A stretch of DNA of 64,000 nt from Microbacterium croceum (GTDB taxonomy: Bacteria; Actinomycetota; Actinomycetes; Actinomycetales; Microbacteriaceae). Within the stretch, counting starts at the first letter, position 1. Each line of letters opens with the position of its first letter. The stretch is from assembly GCF_023091245.1 (NCBI RefSeq), contig NZ_JAHWXN010000001.1, forward strand, positions 2,046,001 to 2,110,000, read 5' to 3'. Both the position numbers and the translations under genes were made by a program. The notes below the pieces were generated by a model, which saw only the letters and a list, made by a program, of their open reading frames with translations, made no database searches and was not told the DNA's origin. Below, piece after piece: positions 25,554 to 35,885 of this stretch.

Positions 25554-27218
25554 ATGAACCCTGAAACGCTCGCCCACGCCCTTCTCGCCGTCCTCACGCC
25601 CCTCGCAGACGAGCGACGCCCGGGCGAGCCGCTCGGACTGACCGCCGCCGACCTCGTCTTCGAGCGTCCGCGCAACCGCGACCACGGTGACTGGGCGTCG
25701 AACATCGCCATGCGTCTGGCCAAGCAGTTCGGTACGAACCCGCGCGAGCTCGCGCAGCAGATCGCCGACGGGCTCGCCGCGGTCGACGGTGTCGCCAGCG
25801 CCGAGGTCGCCGGACCCGGGTTCATCAACATCCGCCTCGATGCGGCAGCTGCCGGTGCGCTCGCGCAGACGATCGTCGATGCCGGCCCCGCCTACGGCAC
25901 GAACGACTCCCAGCAGGGGGTCAGCGTGAACGTGGAGTTCGTCTCGGCGAACCCCACCGGTCCTCTGCACATCGCCCACACGCGCTGGGCGGCGCTCGGC
26001 GACTCGATCGTCCGGCTGCTGCTCGCCAGCGGGGCCCACGCCGTCCGTGAGTACTACATCAACGACGCCGGTGCGCAGATGGAGCGTTTCGCGACCTCGG
26101 TGCTCGCGGCGGCCAAGGGCGAGCCGACGCCGGAAGGCGGATACCCGGGGCAGTACATCACCACCCTCGCGCAGCGGGTGCTCGCCGCGCATCCAGATCT
26201 GCTCGAGCTTCCGCACGACGAGCAGCTCGTGGTCGCCCGGGACCAGGCATACGAGTACCAGCTCGCCGAGATCAAGAGCTCGCTCGATCGCTTCAATGTG
26301 CCCTTCGACGTCTGGTTCTCCGAGCGCACGCTGCACGCGAAGGACGCCTCGGGCACGAGCCTGATCGACCGGGCCGTCGACCGTCTGCGCGAGCAGGGGC
26401 ACGTCTTCGACCTCGACGGCGCCGTCTGGGTGCGCACCACCGACTTCGGCGACGACAAGGACCGCGTGATCCGCCGCTCGAACGGCGAGTACACGTACTT
26501 CGCCGCCGACGCCGCCTACTACCTCAACAAGGGCGACCGGGGCTTCCAGAACAAGATCTACCTCCTGGGCGCCGACCACCACGGCTACGTGCACCGCCTC
26601 AAGGCCGTCGCCGGCGCTGCGGGGGAGGATCCGGAGAAGAACGTCCAGGTGCTGATCGGTCAGATGGTGTCGATCAACGGCGCCCGCCTCAGCAAGCGCG
26701 CCGGCAACATCATCGAGATGGACGATCTGCTCGACTGGCTCGGCACCGATGCGCTGCGCTATTCGCTCGAGCGCTCGCCGGCGGACTCCCCGCTCGACCT
26801 CGACCCCGAACTGCTGCAGAAGCGCACCAACGACAACCCGGTCTTCTACGTGCAGTACGCCCACGCGCGCACCCACAACGTGGCGCGCAACGCCGGCGAC
26901 TCCGGCGTCGACCGGTCCGAGTTCGCACCGGAGACGCTCACGCACGAGTCCGAGGCCGCACTGCTCGGCGCGCTGCAGGAGTTCCCCCGCATCGTGGCGT
27001 TCGCCGCGGAGGTGCGCGAGCCGCACCGCGTCGCGCGCTACCTGGAGGAGCTGGCGGGGCTGTACCACCGCTGGTACGACAACTGCCGCGTCATCCCGCA
27101 GGGCGACGACCCGATCGAGAGCGTGCACCGCACGCGCCTCTGGCTGAACGACGCCGCCGGGCAGGTCTTCCGCAACGGTCTCGATCTGCTGGGCGTGTCC
27201 GCACCCGAACGCATGTGA
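25554..27218 (+). CDS. argS: Arginyl-tRNA synthetase
   Basis: 554 residues, class I synthetase charging tRNA-Arg. The HIGH-type motif is [13 protein letters not shown], the KMSKS-type loop is RLSKRAGN, and the N-terminal additional domain and C-terminal DALRB anticodon-binding domain (about 435-554) are present. The start ATG 25554 has GGGGAG upstream and TAAACT 9 bases before. It is followed by an LmeA-like gene and lies upstream of the lysA-hom-thrB block. The tRNA-Arg(CCG) gene sits about 900 bases away. Confidence 0.97.
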   Translation: MNPETLAHALLAVLTPLADERRPGEPLGLTAADLVFERPRNRDHGDWASNIAMRLAKQFGTNPRELAQQIADGLAAVDGVASAEVAGPGFINIRLDAAAAGALAQTIVDAGPAYGTNDSQQGVSVNVEFVSANPTGPLHIAHTRWAALGDSIVRLLLASGAHAVREYYINDAGAQMERFATSVLAAAKGEPTPEGGYPGQYITTLAQRVLAAHPDLLELPHDEQLVVARDQAYEYQLAEIKSSLDRFNVPFDVWFSERTLHAKDASGTSLIDRAVDRLREQGHVFDLDGAVWVRTTDFGDDKDRVIRRSNGEYTYFAADAAYYLNKGDRGFQNKIYLLGADHHGYVHRLKAVAGAAGEDPEKNVQVLIGQMVSINGARLSKRAGNIIEMDDLLDWLGTDALRYSLERSPADSPLDLDPELLQKRTNDNPVFYVQYAHARTHNVARNAGDSGVDRSEFAPETLTHESEAALLGALQEFPRIVAFAAEVREPHRVARYLEELAGLYHRWYDNCRVIPQGDDPIESVHRTRLWLNDAAGQVFRNGLDLLGVSAPERM

Positions 27219-27258
27219 CGCGCCGGGGCGATCGGGCGCGGTAGGGCAGGATGTCAGC

Positions 27259-28113
27259 ATGAGCGACGACAACCAGACCCTGCCGTACCCGGACGCCGCC
27301 GCCGCGCACGAGACCCTCGTCATCCCCGGGCAGAACGCCTCGGAGCCGGCCGAGGTCGCCGCGCGGCCGAAGCGGCGCCGGTGGCCCTGGGTGCTGCTGA
27401 TCGTGGTCGTGGTGCTGGGACTGCTGGTCGTCGCCGCGGAGTTCATCGCCCGCGCGGTGCTCCCCGGAGTCGTGCGCTCACTCGTGGTCGACGAGCTGGA
27501 CCTGCCGGCCGATCAGCAGCTCGACGTCGAGGCCGACGGCATCCTGCTGCCGCAGCTGATCGGCGGCACGCTCGACAGCCTGCACCTGTCGACCGACTCC
27601 GTCACGCTGGAGGGGATCACCGGGGCCGCGGATGTCACTGCGACCGGCGTCCCGCTGCGCGGCGGTGACCTCGGCGGGGCCTCCGGAACGATCCGCATCG
27701 ATCAGACCCAGTTCACCGCGCTCCTCGCCGACACGGACCTGCCCGTCGACGCGGTCGCCTTCGACGCACCGAACGCCACGGTCTCCGGCACGATCCCGGT
27801 GCTCGGCATCGACATCCCCGTCTCGCTCACCGTCACCCCCGGGGCGGTGGAGGGCGATCTCGAACTCACCCCGGTCGAGCTGAGCGTGGGAGGTCTCGTG
27901 ATCGATGCCGGTCAGGTCGGGTCGACGTTGGGCTCATTGGGCGAGACCCTCACCCAGACGCAGCAGATCTGCATCGCCGATCAGCTCCCCGCCGGCCTCA
28001 CGCTCACGGGGCTTGAGATCGTCGGCAGCGAGGCGGTCATCGACATCGACGTGAACGGTGCGATCGTCACGGACGAGGCTCTGCTGGAGAAGGGCGTCTG
28101 CCCGACCTCCTGA
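27259..28113 (+). CDS. DUF2993/LmeA-like phospholipid-binding protein
   Basis: 284 residues. A cytoplasmic acidic N-terminus is followed by a KRRRWPWVLLIVVVVLGLLVVAAEF membrane anchor (split here by position, about 33-58) and an extracytoplasmic beta-rich domain of about 220 residues (DQQLDVEADGILLPQLIGG, repeated V-T-A-T-G-V-P-L-R-G type strands). In mycobacteria LmeA binds phosphatidylinositol lipids and supports lipomannan elongation; a similar envelope role is inferred. It starts 40 bases after argS and may be co-transcribed. Confidence 0.85.
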   Translation: MSDDNQTLPYPDAAAAHETLVIPGQNASEPAEVAARPKRRRWPWVLLIVVVVLGLLVVAAEFIARAVLPGVVRSLVVDELDLPADQQLDVEADGILLPQLIGGTLDSLHLSTDSVTLEGITGAADVTATGVPLRGGDLGGASGTIRIDQTQFTALLADTDLPVDAVAFDAPNATVSGTIPVLGIDIPVSLTVTPGAVEGDLELTPVELSVGGLVIDAGQVGSTLGSLGETLTQTQQICIADQLPAGLTLTGLEIVGSEAVIDIDVNGAIVTDEALLEKGVCPTS

Positions 28114-28130
28114 GCGCCGGCGCGCCGCGG

Positions 28131-28862
28131 TCAGCCGAGCCAGGCCTCGATCCGTCGGGCGAACCACGCGGGCTGCTGCAGAGGGATGCCGTGACCGCAC
28201 CCCTCGACGATCTCCAGGATGCTCTGTGGGAGCGCTTCGTGCAGGAGCGCGGCCGAGATCTTCATGAGCTGCTTCTCCCGCGCACCGGCGAGGATCAGCG
28301 CGGGGCCGGGGAAGGCACTCCAGCCCGCGGGCACGCGGAAGGCGATGTTGTCGCCCACGGCGTGCAGCAGGGTGTCGCGGGAGATGCCGGCTGACGTCTG
28401 CACGTATCGGGGCAGCAGGTCGTCCGGCACGAACAGCGCCGAGGCCTGCATCCTGGCGAACCATTCGTGTTTCGCGAGGCCGGCGGTGACGCGCAGGAGG
28501 GCGAGCATCGGACCGGGCGCACGGAGCGGGACCGTCTGGGCGCTGACGACGGCCACGCGGTCTACGAGGTCGGGGCGTCGCGCCGCCAACAGCACGGCGA
28601 GCTGCGCGCCGAGCGAGAAGCCCGCCACCGCGACCGGACGCTCCTCTCGCTCGAGGACGGCAGCCAGCTGGTGCACCGTGTCGTCATGAGAGACATAGTC
28701 CTGGTCGGCGCTGCGCCCATGACCGGGCAGATCGGGGATCAGGAGACGGCGGTCGTCGGTGAGGTGTCGACGCGTCGGCTCCCACATCCAACCAGCGACC
28801 CCGCCTCCGTGCAGGAGCAGCAGGGGAGGTGCGCCGGGACTCCCGACCCGGTCGACGTGCAT
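28131..28862 (-). CDS. Alpha/beta hydrolase
   Basis: 243 residues from ATG 28862, preceded by GAAGGGA; an in-frame GTG at 28883 is less likely. Oxyanion region LLLHGGGVAGWMWE, acidic LIPDLPGHGRSADQDYVSHDD, nucleophile elbow GFSLGA and late His in EGCGHGIPLQQP complete a Ser-Asp-His triad. The fold resembles esterases and MhpC-type hydrolases; substrate unknown. It lies just behind the BrkB-family gene, overlapped by its 3' end when the GTG start is counted. Confidence 0.88.
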   Translation of the reverse strand: MHVDRVGSPGAPPLLLLHGGGVAGWMWEPTRRHLTDDRRLLIPDLPGHGRSADQDYVSHDDTVHQLAAVLEREERPVAVAGFSLGAQLAVLLAARRPDLVDRVAVVSAQTVPLRAPGPMLALLRVTAGLAKHEWFARMQASALFVPDDLLPRYVQTSAGISRDTLLHAVGDNIAFRVPAGWSAFPGPALILAGAREKQLMKISAALLHEALPQSILEIVEGCGHGIPLQQPAWFARRIEAWLG

Positions 28863-28879
28863 CGGGTTCCCTTCGAGTG

Positions 28880-29929
28880 TCACGATCCGGGAGCGCTGTC
28901 GGCCAGCGCCTCCTGGGCAGCACGCAACTCGGCGGTCGCGACGCGCACATCGACTTCCGCCCGCTGGACGCGACGCTGCGGGAACGTCGTGGCGCCGAAG
29001 CGGGCGTGCACGCGATCCTTCGCCTCCTCATGGGCGGTCACGACATAGGCGCACGCGATCAGGATCACCTGCGCCGAGAAGTTCAGCCAGATCAGCAGGG
29101 CGAGCAGCGAGGCGAACGACGCGAGGAGCGGATTGCTCGTCGCGCCTCCGACGAAGAGCCCGGAGAGCTCCTGCAGCACGAGGAGGCCGACGGCGCCGAG
29201 GAGCGCGCCGACCCACAGCGACCGTGCAGACGCCCGCACGCCGGACAGGACGCGGAAGATGCCGGCGATGAGCACCGCATCGAGCGCGAAGACCACCAGG
29301 ACCGACAGCAGACGAACGCCCCACAGCACCAGCGGCGAATCGTCGGGCAGTCCGAGCAGACCGCTGAACCAGGTGACTCCGAGCTGCCCGGCGAAGGTGA
29401 GCAAGGCCGCGGCGATGAACAGGAGACCGATCGCGAGCGCCAGGCCGAGGTTGCGCAGCAGTACCCAGATCCAGAGGATGTCGTCGTGCGCGGTGCCGGC
29501 GAGGACGCGGACCGCCGTGCGCAGCGATCCGATCGCCCCGAGCGCCGAACCCAGGAGGGCGACAAGCGAGATCACTCCGGCGATCGACAGGGTGGCCGGT
29601 GCTTTCAGTGCGTCGGTGTCGATCACCCCGCCTTCGCCGATCAGCCCGGGCACGACGGACTGCACCGCGTCGATGATCGCCTGCCATGCCACCGGGTTCC
29701 CCGCCAGCCAGAGCGCGGCGATGGAGAATCCCAGGAGCACTCCGGCGAAGACGCTGAACAGTGCGCGATAGGTGACGCTGTCTGCGAGCATCGGTCCGCG
29801 GCGCTCCGAGTAGAGCAGGACGGCTCGCACCAAGCGGCGCCCGAGGGCCCAGGCGATGATCGGGCCGGTCGCGCGCTCGACGATGCCGGGACGGGCGGGG
29901 GATTCGGATCGCGATTCGGTGTTCACCAC
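28880..29929 (-). CDS. YihY/virulence factor BrkB family membrane protein
   Basis: 349 residues with six membrane helices. The opening YSERRGPMLADSVTYRALFSVFAG contains the family-typical segment preceding the first helix; LVLQELSGLFVGGATSNPLLASFASLLALLIWLNFSAQVILIACAYV is characteristic of the C-terminal helices. The charged tail is Glu/Arg-rich. Proposed roles include transport or envelope maintenance, none proven. Divergent from lysA. Confidence 0.9.
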   Translation of the reverse strand: MVNTESRSESPARPGIVERATGPIIAWALGRRLVRAVLLYSERRGPMLADSVTYRALFSVFAGVLLGFSIAALWLAGNPVAWQAIIDAVQSVVPGLIGEGGVIDTDALKAPATLSIAGVISLVALLGSALGAIGSLRTAVRVLAGTAHDDILWIWVLLRNLGLALAIGLLFIAAALLTFAGQLGVTWFSGLLGLPDDSPLVLWGVRLLSVLVVFALDAVLIAGIFRVLSGVRASARSLWVGALLGAVGLLVLQELSGLFVGGATSNPLLASFASLLALLIWLNFSAQVILIACAYVVTAHEEAKDRVHARFGATTFPQRRVQRAEVDVRVATAELRAAQEALADSAPGS

Positions 29930-30014
29930 GCCCCCACCCTATGAGGCCGAGGGGGAGAGTCCCAGGGGCTTGACGCCGCACGACACCATGACGGAAGGGC
30001 AGGTGCCGGTGCCC

Positions 30015-30020
30015 TAGAAT
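30015..30020 (+). promoter_or_regulatory. Putative -10 element of the lysA-hom-thrB operon
   Basis: TAGAAT lies about 58 bases before the lysA start in the divergent region with the BrkB-family gene. The predicted transcript begins near 30027. No clear -35 at 17 bases. Confidence 0.4.
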
Positions 30021-30077
30021 CGGGGGCAACCTCGATGTGCGCGTTCAGCCCGAGATCCATCCCACGATTGGTGCTCC

Positions 30078-31520
30078 TTGCTTTCCCCTGCCGACTCGCT
30101 CGCCCCGGAGTGGCTCGTCGAGCCCGACGACGCGAATGACCTCGCCGACGGCGTCTGGCCGGCCTCCGCAGCCCGCGACGCCGATGGCGCGCTGGTGTTC
30201 GCGGGCCTCAGCGCGACTGCTCTGGCCCAGACCTATGGCACGCCCCTCCTCGTGATCGACGAGGACGAGGTGCGCACGCGCGCGCGAGCCTTCCGCAGCG
30301 CCTTCGACCAGGCCGCCGCCGACCACGGGACCACCGCGCAGGTGTACTACGCCGGAAAGGCGTTCCTGTGCACCACGGTCGCCCGCTGGGTCGTCGACGA
30401 AGGCCTCCGCGTGGACGTGTGTACCGGAGGGGAACTCGAAGTCGCGCTCGCCGCGGGCGTCGCCCCCGCCGCGATCGGGTTCCACGGCAACAACAAGTCG
30501 ACGGCGGAGCTGCAACGCGCCGTCGACGTCGGTGTGGGGTCGATCATCGTCGACAGCGATATCGAGATCGAGCGGCTGTCGGCCATCACCGCCCGCACCG
30601 GAGCCGTCCAGCGGGTCTTCGTGCGCGTCATCAGCGGTGTGCACGCCGAGACGCACGATTTCCTCGCCACGGCGCACGAGGACCAGAAGTTCGGCTTCCC
30701 GCTGCCGGAGGCCGAGAAGGCCGTCGCGCGGATCCGCGAGATACCCGGTCTCGAGTTCGCCGGATTGCACTGCCACATCGGCTCGCAGATCTTCGGGGTC
30801 GCCGGGTTCCGCGAATCCGCGTCCCGCGTGCTCGAACTGCACGCGACCCTGCTCGAGAGCGGCCCCGTCCCTCAGCTGAATCTCGGGGGCGGCTTCGGCA
30901 TCGCCTACACCCGCGTCGACGACCCGACTCCGATCCACGAGCTCGCGGCCGAGATCGTCGCCGCCGTCGCGCAGGGATGCGATGCCCGCGGTATCGCGGT
31001 ACCCGCACTGTCGTTCGAACCGGGCAGGGCCATCGTCGGCACTGCGGGTGTGACGCTGTACGAGGTCGGCACCACCAAGGACGTTACGATCGAGTCCGGC
31101 GCGGTCCGCCGCTACATCAGCGTCGACGGCGGCATGAGCGACAACGCGCGTCCTGCCCTGTATGGCGCGCAGTTCTCCGCCCGGCTGGCCTCGCGCGTCG
31201 GCGACGGCGCTGCACAGCTCAGCCGCGTCGTCGGCAAGCACTGCGAATCCGGCGATATCGTCGTCGACCACGAGTACCTCCCGGCCGATCTCGTCCCGGG
31301 CGACCTGCTCGCTGTGCCGGCCACCGGCGCCTATTGCGTCTCGCTGGCGAGCAACTACAACCATGTTCCGCGTCCTCCCGTGATCGCCGTGCGCGACGGG
31401 GAGTCCCGAGTGATCGTTCGAGGCGAGACCATCGACGATCTGCTCGCGCGGGATGCGGGCATCGACGGCGGAGGCGTGTCCGAGCGATCGCGTCCGTCCA
31501 CCTCAGAAGGAGCAAGATGA
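30078..31520 (+). CDS. lysA: Diaminopimelate decarboxylase
   Basis: 480 residues; converts meso-diaminopimelate to lysine with PLP. The N-terminal barrel carries VYYAGKAFLC (PLP Lys), GFHGNNKS and GLHCHIGSQIF; the C-terminal sheet domain has VDGGMSDNARPALYGA and the conserved GKHCESGDIVVDHEYLP (active-site Cys) and GAYC. The start is unusual: TTG 30078 (LLSPADSLAPEW) with no clear ribosome-binding site; no other in-frame start keeps the conserved GVWPASAARDADGAL region close to the N-terminus. The stop overlaps hom (ATGA). Confidence 0.95.
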   Translation: MLSPADSLAPEWLVEPDDANDLADGVWPASAARDADGALVFAGLSATALAQTYGTPLLVIDEDEVRTRARAFRSAFDQAAADHGTTAQVYYAGKAFLCTTVARWVVDEGLRVDVCTGGELEVALAAGVAPAAIGFHGNNKSTAELQRAVDVGVGSIIVDSDIEIERLSAITARTGAVQRVFVRVISGVHAETHDFLATAHEDQKFGFPLPEAEKAVARIREIPGLEFAGLHCHIGSQIFGVAGFRESASRVLELHATLLESGPVPQLNLGGGFGIAYTRVDDPTPIHELAAEIVAAVAQGCDARGIAVPALSFEPGRAIVGTAGVTLYEVGTTKDVTIESGAVRRYISVDGGMSDNARPALYGAQFSARLASRVGDGAAQLSRVVGKHCESGDIVVDHEYLPADLVPGDLLAVPATGAYCVSLASNYNHVPRPPVIAVRDGESRVIVRGETIDDLLARDAGIDGGGVSERSRPSTSEGAR

Positions 31521-32821
31521 CAGAGTACCGACGACTTCGTGTGGCGCTTCTCGGAGCCGGGGCCGTCGGCTCCCAGGTCGCAGCACTCCTGCTGCGCCAC
31601 GGAGACGAGCTCGCCGATCGCGCCGGAGCATCCCTGGAGCTGGCCGGCATCGCCGTACGCGACCTCGACGCGCCGCGCGACGTCGACCTGCCGCGCGAGC
31701 TGTTCACGACCGACGCCGAGTCCCTGATCCTCGGTGCCGACATCGTGATCGAGCTGATCGGCGGCATCGAACCGGCCCGCACCAACATCCTGCAGGCGAT
31801 CGGATCCGGCGCCGACGTGGTGACCGCCAACAAGGCACTCCTCGCCACTCACGGCCCTGAGCTCTTCGAAGCCGCCGATCGCGTCGGCGCCTCCGTGTAC
31901 TACGAGGCCGCTGCCGCTGGCGCGATCCCGATCATCCGTCCGCTGCGCGACTCGCTCGCCGGTGACCGCGTGGTGCGGATCATGGGCATCGTCAACGGCA
32001 CCACGAACTACATCCTCGACCGGATGGACACCGAGGGCGCGGACTTCGCCGACGTGCTCGCCGACGCACAACGCCTGGGCTACGCCGAGGCGGACCCGAC
32101 CGCGGACGTCGAGGGCTACGACGCGGCGCAGAAGGCCGCGATCCTGGCGAGCCTGGCCTTCCACACCGCGGTTCCGCTCGAGGCCGTGCACCGCGAGGGC
32201 ATCTCCTCCATCACGGCATCGATGATCGAGGAAGCACGTTCCGCGGGCTTCGTCATCAAGCTGCTCGCGGTCTGCGAGCGCATCGAAGCCAATGGCGACG
32301 AGTCGATCTCGGTGCGCGTGTACCCGGCACTCGTGCCGCAGTCGCACCCGCTCGCCTCCGTCCACGGCGCCAACAACGCCGTCTTCGTCGAGGCCGAGGC
32401 CGCGGGGTCGCTGATGTTCTACGGCGCGGGTGCCGGCGGAGTGCAGACCGCATCCGCTGTGCTCGGCGACGTCGTGTCGGCCGCCCGCCGCCACATCGCC
32501 GGCGGTGTCGGGGTGGGGGAGTCGACCAGGGCCAACATGCCCATCGTTCCGATCGGTCACGTCACCACGCGCTACCAGATCACCCTCGAGGTGGCGGATG
32601 CGCCCGGCGTGCTCGCCACCGTCGCAGGCATCCTCAGCGACGGGGGAGTCTCCGTCGCCACGGTCGTGCAGACCGTCGAAGGCGAGGCCGAGCCGACGGC
32701 GCGCCTGATCATCGGCACGCACCGCGCCGCCGAGAGCGCGCTCAGTGCGACCGTCGATGCCCTGGCGGACAGCTCCGTGGTCGAGCGCGTGGTCTCCGTG
32801 CTGCGCGTGGAAGGCGAGTGA
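31517..32821 (+). CDS. hom: Homoserine dehydrogenase
   Basis: 434 residues from ATG 31517, overlapping the lysA stop by four bases and preceded by AAGGAG. It reduces aspartate semialdehyde to homoserine. Rossmann motif LLGAGAVGSQVA, VTANKALLA and the signature IMGIVNGTTNYILDRM are present. A C-terminal ACT domain (about 350-434; YQITLEVADAPGVLATVAGIL) suggests threonine feedback inhibition. The open frame back to 30368 is a shadow of lysA. Confidence 0.96.
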   Translation: MTEYRRLRVALLGAGAVGSQVAALLLRHGDELADRAGASLELAGIAVRDLDAPRDVDLPRELFTTDAESLILGADIVIELIGGIEPARTNILQAIGSGADVVTANKALLATHGPELFEAADRVGASVYYEAAAAGAIPIIRPLRDSLAGDRVVRIMGIVNGTTNYILDRMDTEGADFADVLADAQRLGYAEADPTADVEGYDAAQKAAILASLAFHTAVPLEAVHREGISSITASMIEEARSAGFVIKLLAVCERIEANGDESISVRVYPALVPQSHPLASVHGANNAVFVEAEAAGSLMFYGAGAGGVQTASAVLGDVVSAARRHIAGGVGVGESTRANMPIVPIGHVTTRYQITLEVADAPGVLATVAGILSDGGVSVATVVQTVEGEAEPTARLIIGTHRAAESALSATVDALADSSVVERVVSVLRVEGE

Positions 32822-33762
32822 CGATGGCGCAGGGCCGCACCGTCGAGGTGCGCGTCCCCGCCACCAGTGCGAACCTCGGGCCCGGGTTCGACACACTCGG
32901 CCTGGCGCTCAGCATCTACGACACGCTGCACATCACCGCGTTGCCGGCCGGAGCACTGGAGATCGAGGTATCCGGGTCTGGTGCTGCGGAGATCCCGCGG
33001 GACGAGACCAACCTGATCGTGCGCACGATCGCGCACGTGTACGCCGACGCAGCGCGTCCGCTGCCGGGGCTGCGGATCGTCGCCGAGAACGGAGTGCCGC
33101 ACGGGCGCGGTCTCGGCTCCTCCGGTGCCGCCGTGGCCGCCGGGGTGCTTGCTGCCAAGGGCCTGCTCGCCGGTGACGTCGAGATCGGCGACGAGGATCT
33201 GCTGCGGCTGGCGACGGAGATCGAGGGACACCCCGACAACGTCGCGCCCGCACTGTTCGGCGGCCTGACGATCGCCTGGATGGGCGAGCGCGGCCCGCAG
33301 CACAAGAAGCTCCTGGTGCACCGCGGGGTGTCGCCGCTCGTGCTCGTGCCGGCGTACACGATGTCGACCTCGCAGGCCCGTTCCCTGCAGCCGCCGCAGG
33401 TCTCCACGGCGGATGCCGTGTTCAACGTCTCCCGCTCGGCGCTGCTCATCGCGGCACTGATGCAGAGCCCGGAGCTGCTGCTGGATGCGACGGCCGACCG
33501 CCTGCATCAGGACTACCGCGCCGAGGCGATGCCCGAGACGCAGCGTCTGGTGCAGGCACTGCGGGCGGCGGGATTCGCCGCCGTCGTGTCGGGCGCGGGA
33601 CCGAGCGTCCTGGTGCTCGCAGACGGCCCCGGCAGCCGTCAGGACGCGGTCGAGGTGGCGAACGCCGTGACCGACACCCCGTGGGAGGCGCTCCTGCTGG
33701 CGGTCGACGTTCGTGGTGGTACAGTGGGGGATCGAGCGGAGGGCTTCCACGAAGCTTCGTGA
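32818..33762 (+). CDS. thrB: Homoserine kinase
   Basis: 314 residues if GTG 32818 is used (overlapping the hom stop), 312 from ATG 32824. GHMP kinase that phosphorylates homoserine. It shows VPATSANLGPGFDTLGLALS, the phosphate loop PHGRGLGSSGAAVAAG, and the motif 3 region AVVSGAGPSVLVLA. Third gene of the lysA-hom-thrB operon. A 14-base perfect palindrome covers its last codons and stop (33748-33761). Confidence 0.96.
   Translation: MTMAQGRTVEVRVPATSANLGPGFDTLGLALSIYDTLHITALPAGALEIEVSGSGAAEIPRDETNLIVRTIAHVYADAARPLPGLRIVAENGVPHGRGLGSSGAAVAAGVLAAKGLLAGDVEIGDEDLLRLATEIEGHPDNVAPALFGGLTIAWMGERGPQHKKLLVHRGVSPLVLVPAYTMSTSQARSLQPPQVSTADAVFNVSRSALLIAALMQSPELLLDATADRLHQDYRAEAMPETQRLVQALRAAGFAAVVSGAGPSVLVLADGPGSRQDAVEVANAVTDTPWEALLLAVDVRGGTVGDRAEGFHEAS
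33748..33761. repeat. 14-base perfect palindrome at the thrB stop
   Basis: CACGAAGCTTCGTG reads the same on both strands and covers the last codons of thrB, ending at the second base of its TGA stop. It lies at the start of the rho leader region. A second palindrome, GGCACATGTGCC, follows at 33807-33818. Function unknown. Confidence 0.4.
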
Positions 33763-33915
33763 ATCTGGCCCCATTGCAATCTGCAAGACCCGCACGCGAA
33801 TCCCTCGGCACATGTGCCAAGGCCGGCCGGCGCCGAGCGTCAGCCCGTGCGATCGCGCGCAGCACCCGTTGTGCGCGTACAACGCTCTTTTCCCATGACA
33901 TATGAGGGAGTACTC

Positions 33916-35874
33916 GTGGAGAATTTCTCCGAGACCCAGAACGACCAGTCCGCTCCGGTCGTCGAAGCCCCGGCTGCGGCCGCGAGCGGTGACGTGACCA
34001 CGGACGCCGCCCCGGCGCGCAAGCGCGCCCCCCGCCGTGCAACCAGCGCGACCGCGGCAGCGAAGGCCGAGAAGGCCGCTGCGGCGAAGGCCGAGGGGGC
34101 AGACGCCGCGCCGGCCGCGCCCGCATCCGCTGCGGCGGCTGAAGGCGACACCGCCGAGGCTGCTCCGAAAGCGAAAGCACCTCGCCGCAGTCGCGCCAAG
34201 AAGGCAGACGTGGCCGCGTCGGCCGAGGCATCGGCTGCGCCCGGAGACGCTGCGCCGGCTGAGGCCGCGCCCGCAGACAAGCCCGCAGACGCGCAGCCGG
34301 ACAAGACTGCAGACAAGCCGGCGGACAAGAACGCCGACAAGAACGCGACCGAGGCGCCGGCCGAGGCCGCCCCCAAGTCCAGCGGCCGTGGCCGTCGCGG
34401 TGCACAGAAGCCCGCGGCCGAAGCTCCCGCAGCCGAGCAGCCCGCCGAGGCGGCCCCCGCCGACGCGCCGCAGGCGTCCGACGGTTCGTCCGACCCCTCC
34501 GATGGTGAAGAGCAGGGCGGCCGCAACCGCAACCGCAACCGCAGCCGCAACCGTGGTCGTGGCCAGGGCGGTGCCGCCCAGGACCAGCAGCAGGCTCAGC
34601 CGGCCGCTGACGACGACCAGTCCGGCAACGGTCGCAACCGCCAGCGCAACAAGCGCCGCAGCGGCGCCCCGACCGATGAGTTCGACACCGAGATCGGCGA
34701 GGACGATGTTCTGATCCCGATCGCGGGTATCCTCGACGTGCTCGACAACTACGCCTTCGTCCGCACGACCGGCTACCTCGCCGGCCCCAGCGACGTCTAC
34801 GTCTCGCTCGGCCAGGTCAAGAAGTACAACCTGCGCAAGGGCGATGCGATCGTCGGCGCGATCAAGCAGCCGCGCGAGGGCGAGCAGCCCGGTCGCCAGA
34901 AGTACAACGCGTTGGTCAAGGTCGACTCGATCAACGGCCTGTCGATCGACGATGCCGCCACTCGCGTCGAGTTCGGCAAGCTCACCCCGCTCTACCCGCA
35001 GGAGCGCCTGCGCCTGGAGACGGCTCCCGAGAAGCTGACGCAGCGCATCATCGATCTGGTCGCCCCGATCGGCAAGGGTCAGCGCGGCCTCATCGTCGCG
35101 CCGCCCAAGGCCGGCAAGACGATCGTGCTGCAGCAGATCGCGAATGCGATCGCGCAGAACAACCCCGAGGTCCACCTCATGGTCGTGCTCGTCGACGAGC
35201 GCCCCGAAGAGGTCACCGACATGGAGCGCACGGTGAAGGGCGAGGTCATCGCCTCGACCTTCGACCGCCCCGCCGAAGATCACACCACGGTCGCCGAGCT
35301 CGCGATCGAGCGCGCCAAGCGCCTGGTCGAGCTGGGGCGCGACGTCGTCGTGCTGCTCGACTCGATCACCCGTCTCGGACGCGCCTACAACCTCGCCGCT
35401 CCGGCGTCCGGTCGTGTGCTGACCGGTGGTGTCGACGCATCGGCCCTCTACCCGCCCAAGCGCTTCTTCGGCGCCGCGCGCAACATCGAGAACGGTGGTT
35501 CGCTCACCATCCTCGCGACGGCACTCGTCGAGACCGGTTCCAAGATGGACGAGGTCATCTTCGAGGAGTTCAAGGGCACCGGCAACAGCGAGCTGCGTCT
35601 GTCGCGTTCTCTCGCTGACAAGCGCATCTTCCCTGCGGTCGACGTCAATGCGTCGAGCACCCGCCGTGAAGAGATGCTGCTCTCGGCCGACGAGGTCAAG
35701 ATCACGTGGAAGCTGCGTCGCGCCCTCGCCGGCCTCGACCAGCAGCAGGCGCTCGAGGTCGTGCTGGGCAAGCTCAAGGAGACGAACTCGAACGTCGAGT
35801 TCCTGGTGCAGATGCAGAAGTCGATCCCCACGCTGCCCTCCGGCGGTCACGGGCACGACAACAACATCCGCTGA
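33916..35874 (+). CDS. rho: Transcription termination factor Rho
   Basis: 652 residues from GTG 33916, chosen because GAGGGAG lies 5 bases before it; ATG 33895 is an in-frame alternative without such a site. Rho is the hexameric RNA helicase that ends transcription. The first 260 or so residues are a low-complexity insert rich in Ala, Pro, Lys and Asp, ending in an Arg/Asn block ([19 protein letters not shown]). Then come the RNA-binding cold-shock-like domain ([20 protein letters not shown]), Walker [27 protein letters not shown] and [11 protein letters not shown]. The 153-base leader may hold attenuation signals. Confidence 0.97.
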   Translation: MENFSETQNDQSAPVVEAPAAAASGDVTTDAAPARKRAPRRATSATAAAKAEKAAAAKAEGADAAPAAPASAAAAEGDTAEAAPKAKAPRRSRAKKADVAASAEASAAPGDAAPAEAAPADKPADAQPDKTADKPADKNADKNATEAPAEAAPKSSGRGRRGAQKPAAEAPAAEQPAEAAPADAPQASDGSSDPSDGEEQGGRNRNRNRSRNRGRGQGGAAQDQQQAQPAADDDQSGNGRNRQRNKRRSGAPTDEFDTEIGEDDVLIPIAGILDVLDNYAFVRTTGYLAGPSDVYVSLGQVKKYNLRKGDAIVGAIKQPREGEQPGRQKYNALVKVDSINGLSIDDAATRVEFGKLTPLYPQERLRLETAPEKLTQRIIDLVAPIGKGQRGLIVAPPKAGKTIVLQQIANAIAQNNPEVHLMVVLVDERPEEVTDMERTVKGEVIASTFDRPAEDHTTVAELAIERAKRLVELGRDVVVLLDSITRLGRAYNLAAPASGRVLTGGVDASALYPPKRFFGAARNIENGGSLTILATALVETGSKMDEVIFEEFKGTGNSELRLSRSLADKRIFPAVDVNASSTRREEMLLSADEVKITWKLRRALAGLDQQQALEVVLGKLKETNSNVEFLVQMQKSIPTLPSGGHGHDNNIR

Positions 35875-35885
35875 GCGGGCCGACC

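Noticed and set aside
25287..27446. Minus-strand frame of 719 codons opposite argS
   Set aside because: ArgS on the plus strand is certain; this frame has no domain and runs through its full length.
28114..28130. GCGCCGGCGC palindrome as a terminator between convergent genes
   Set aside because: The dyad is self-complementary with no loop and is common in GC-rich DNA.
30035..30142. Out-of-frame ATG ORF overlapping the lysA start as a leader peptide
   Set aside because: The frame overlaps lysA without stop-start coupling and its Arg-rich sequence looks like an out-of-frame reading of lysA.
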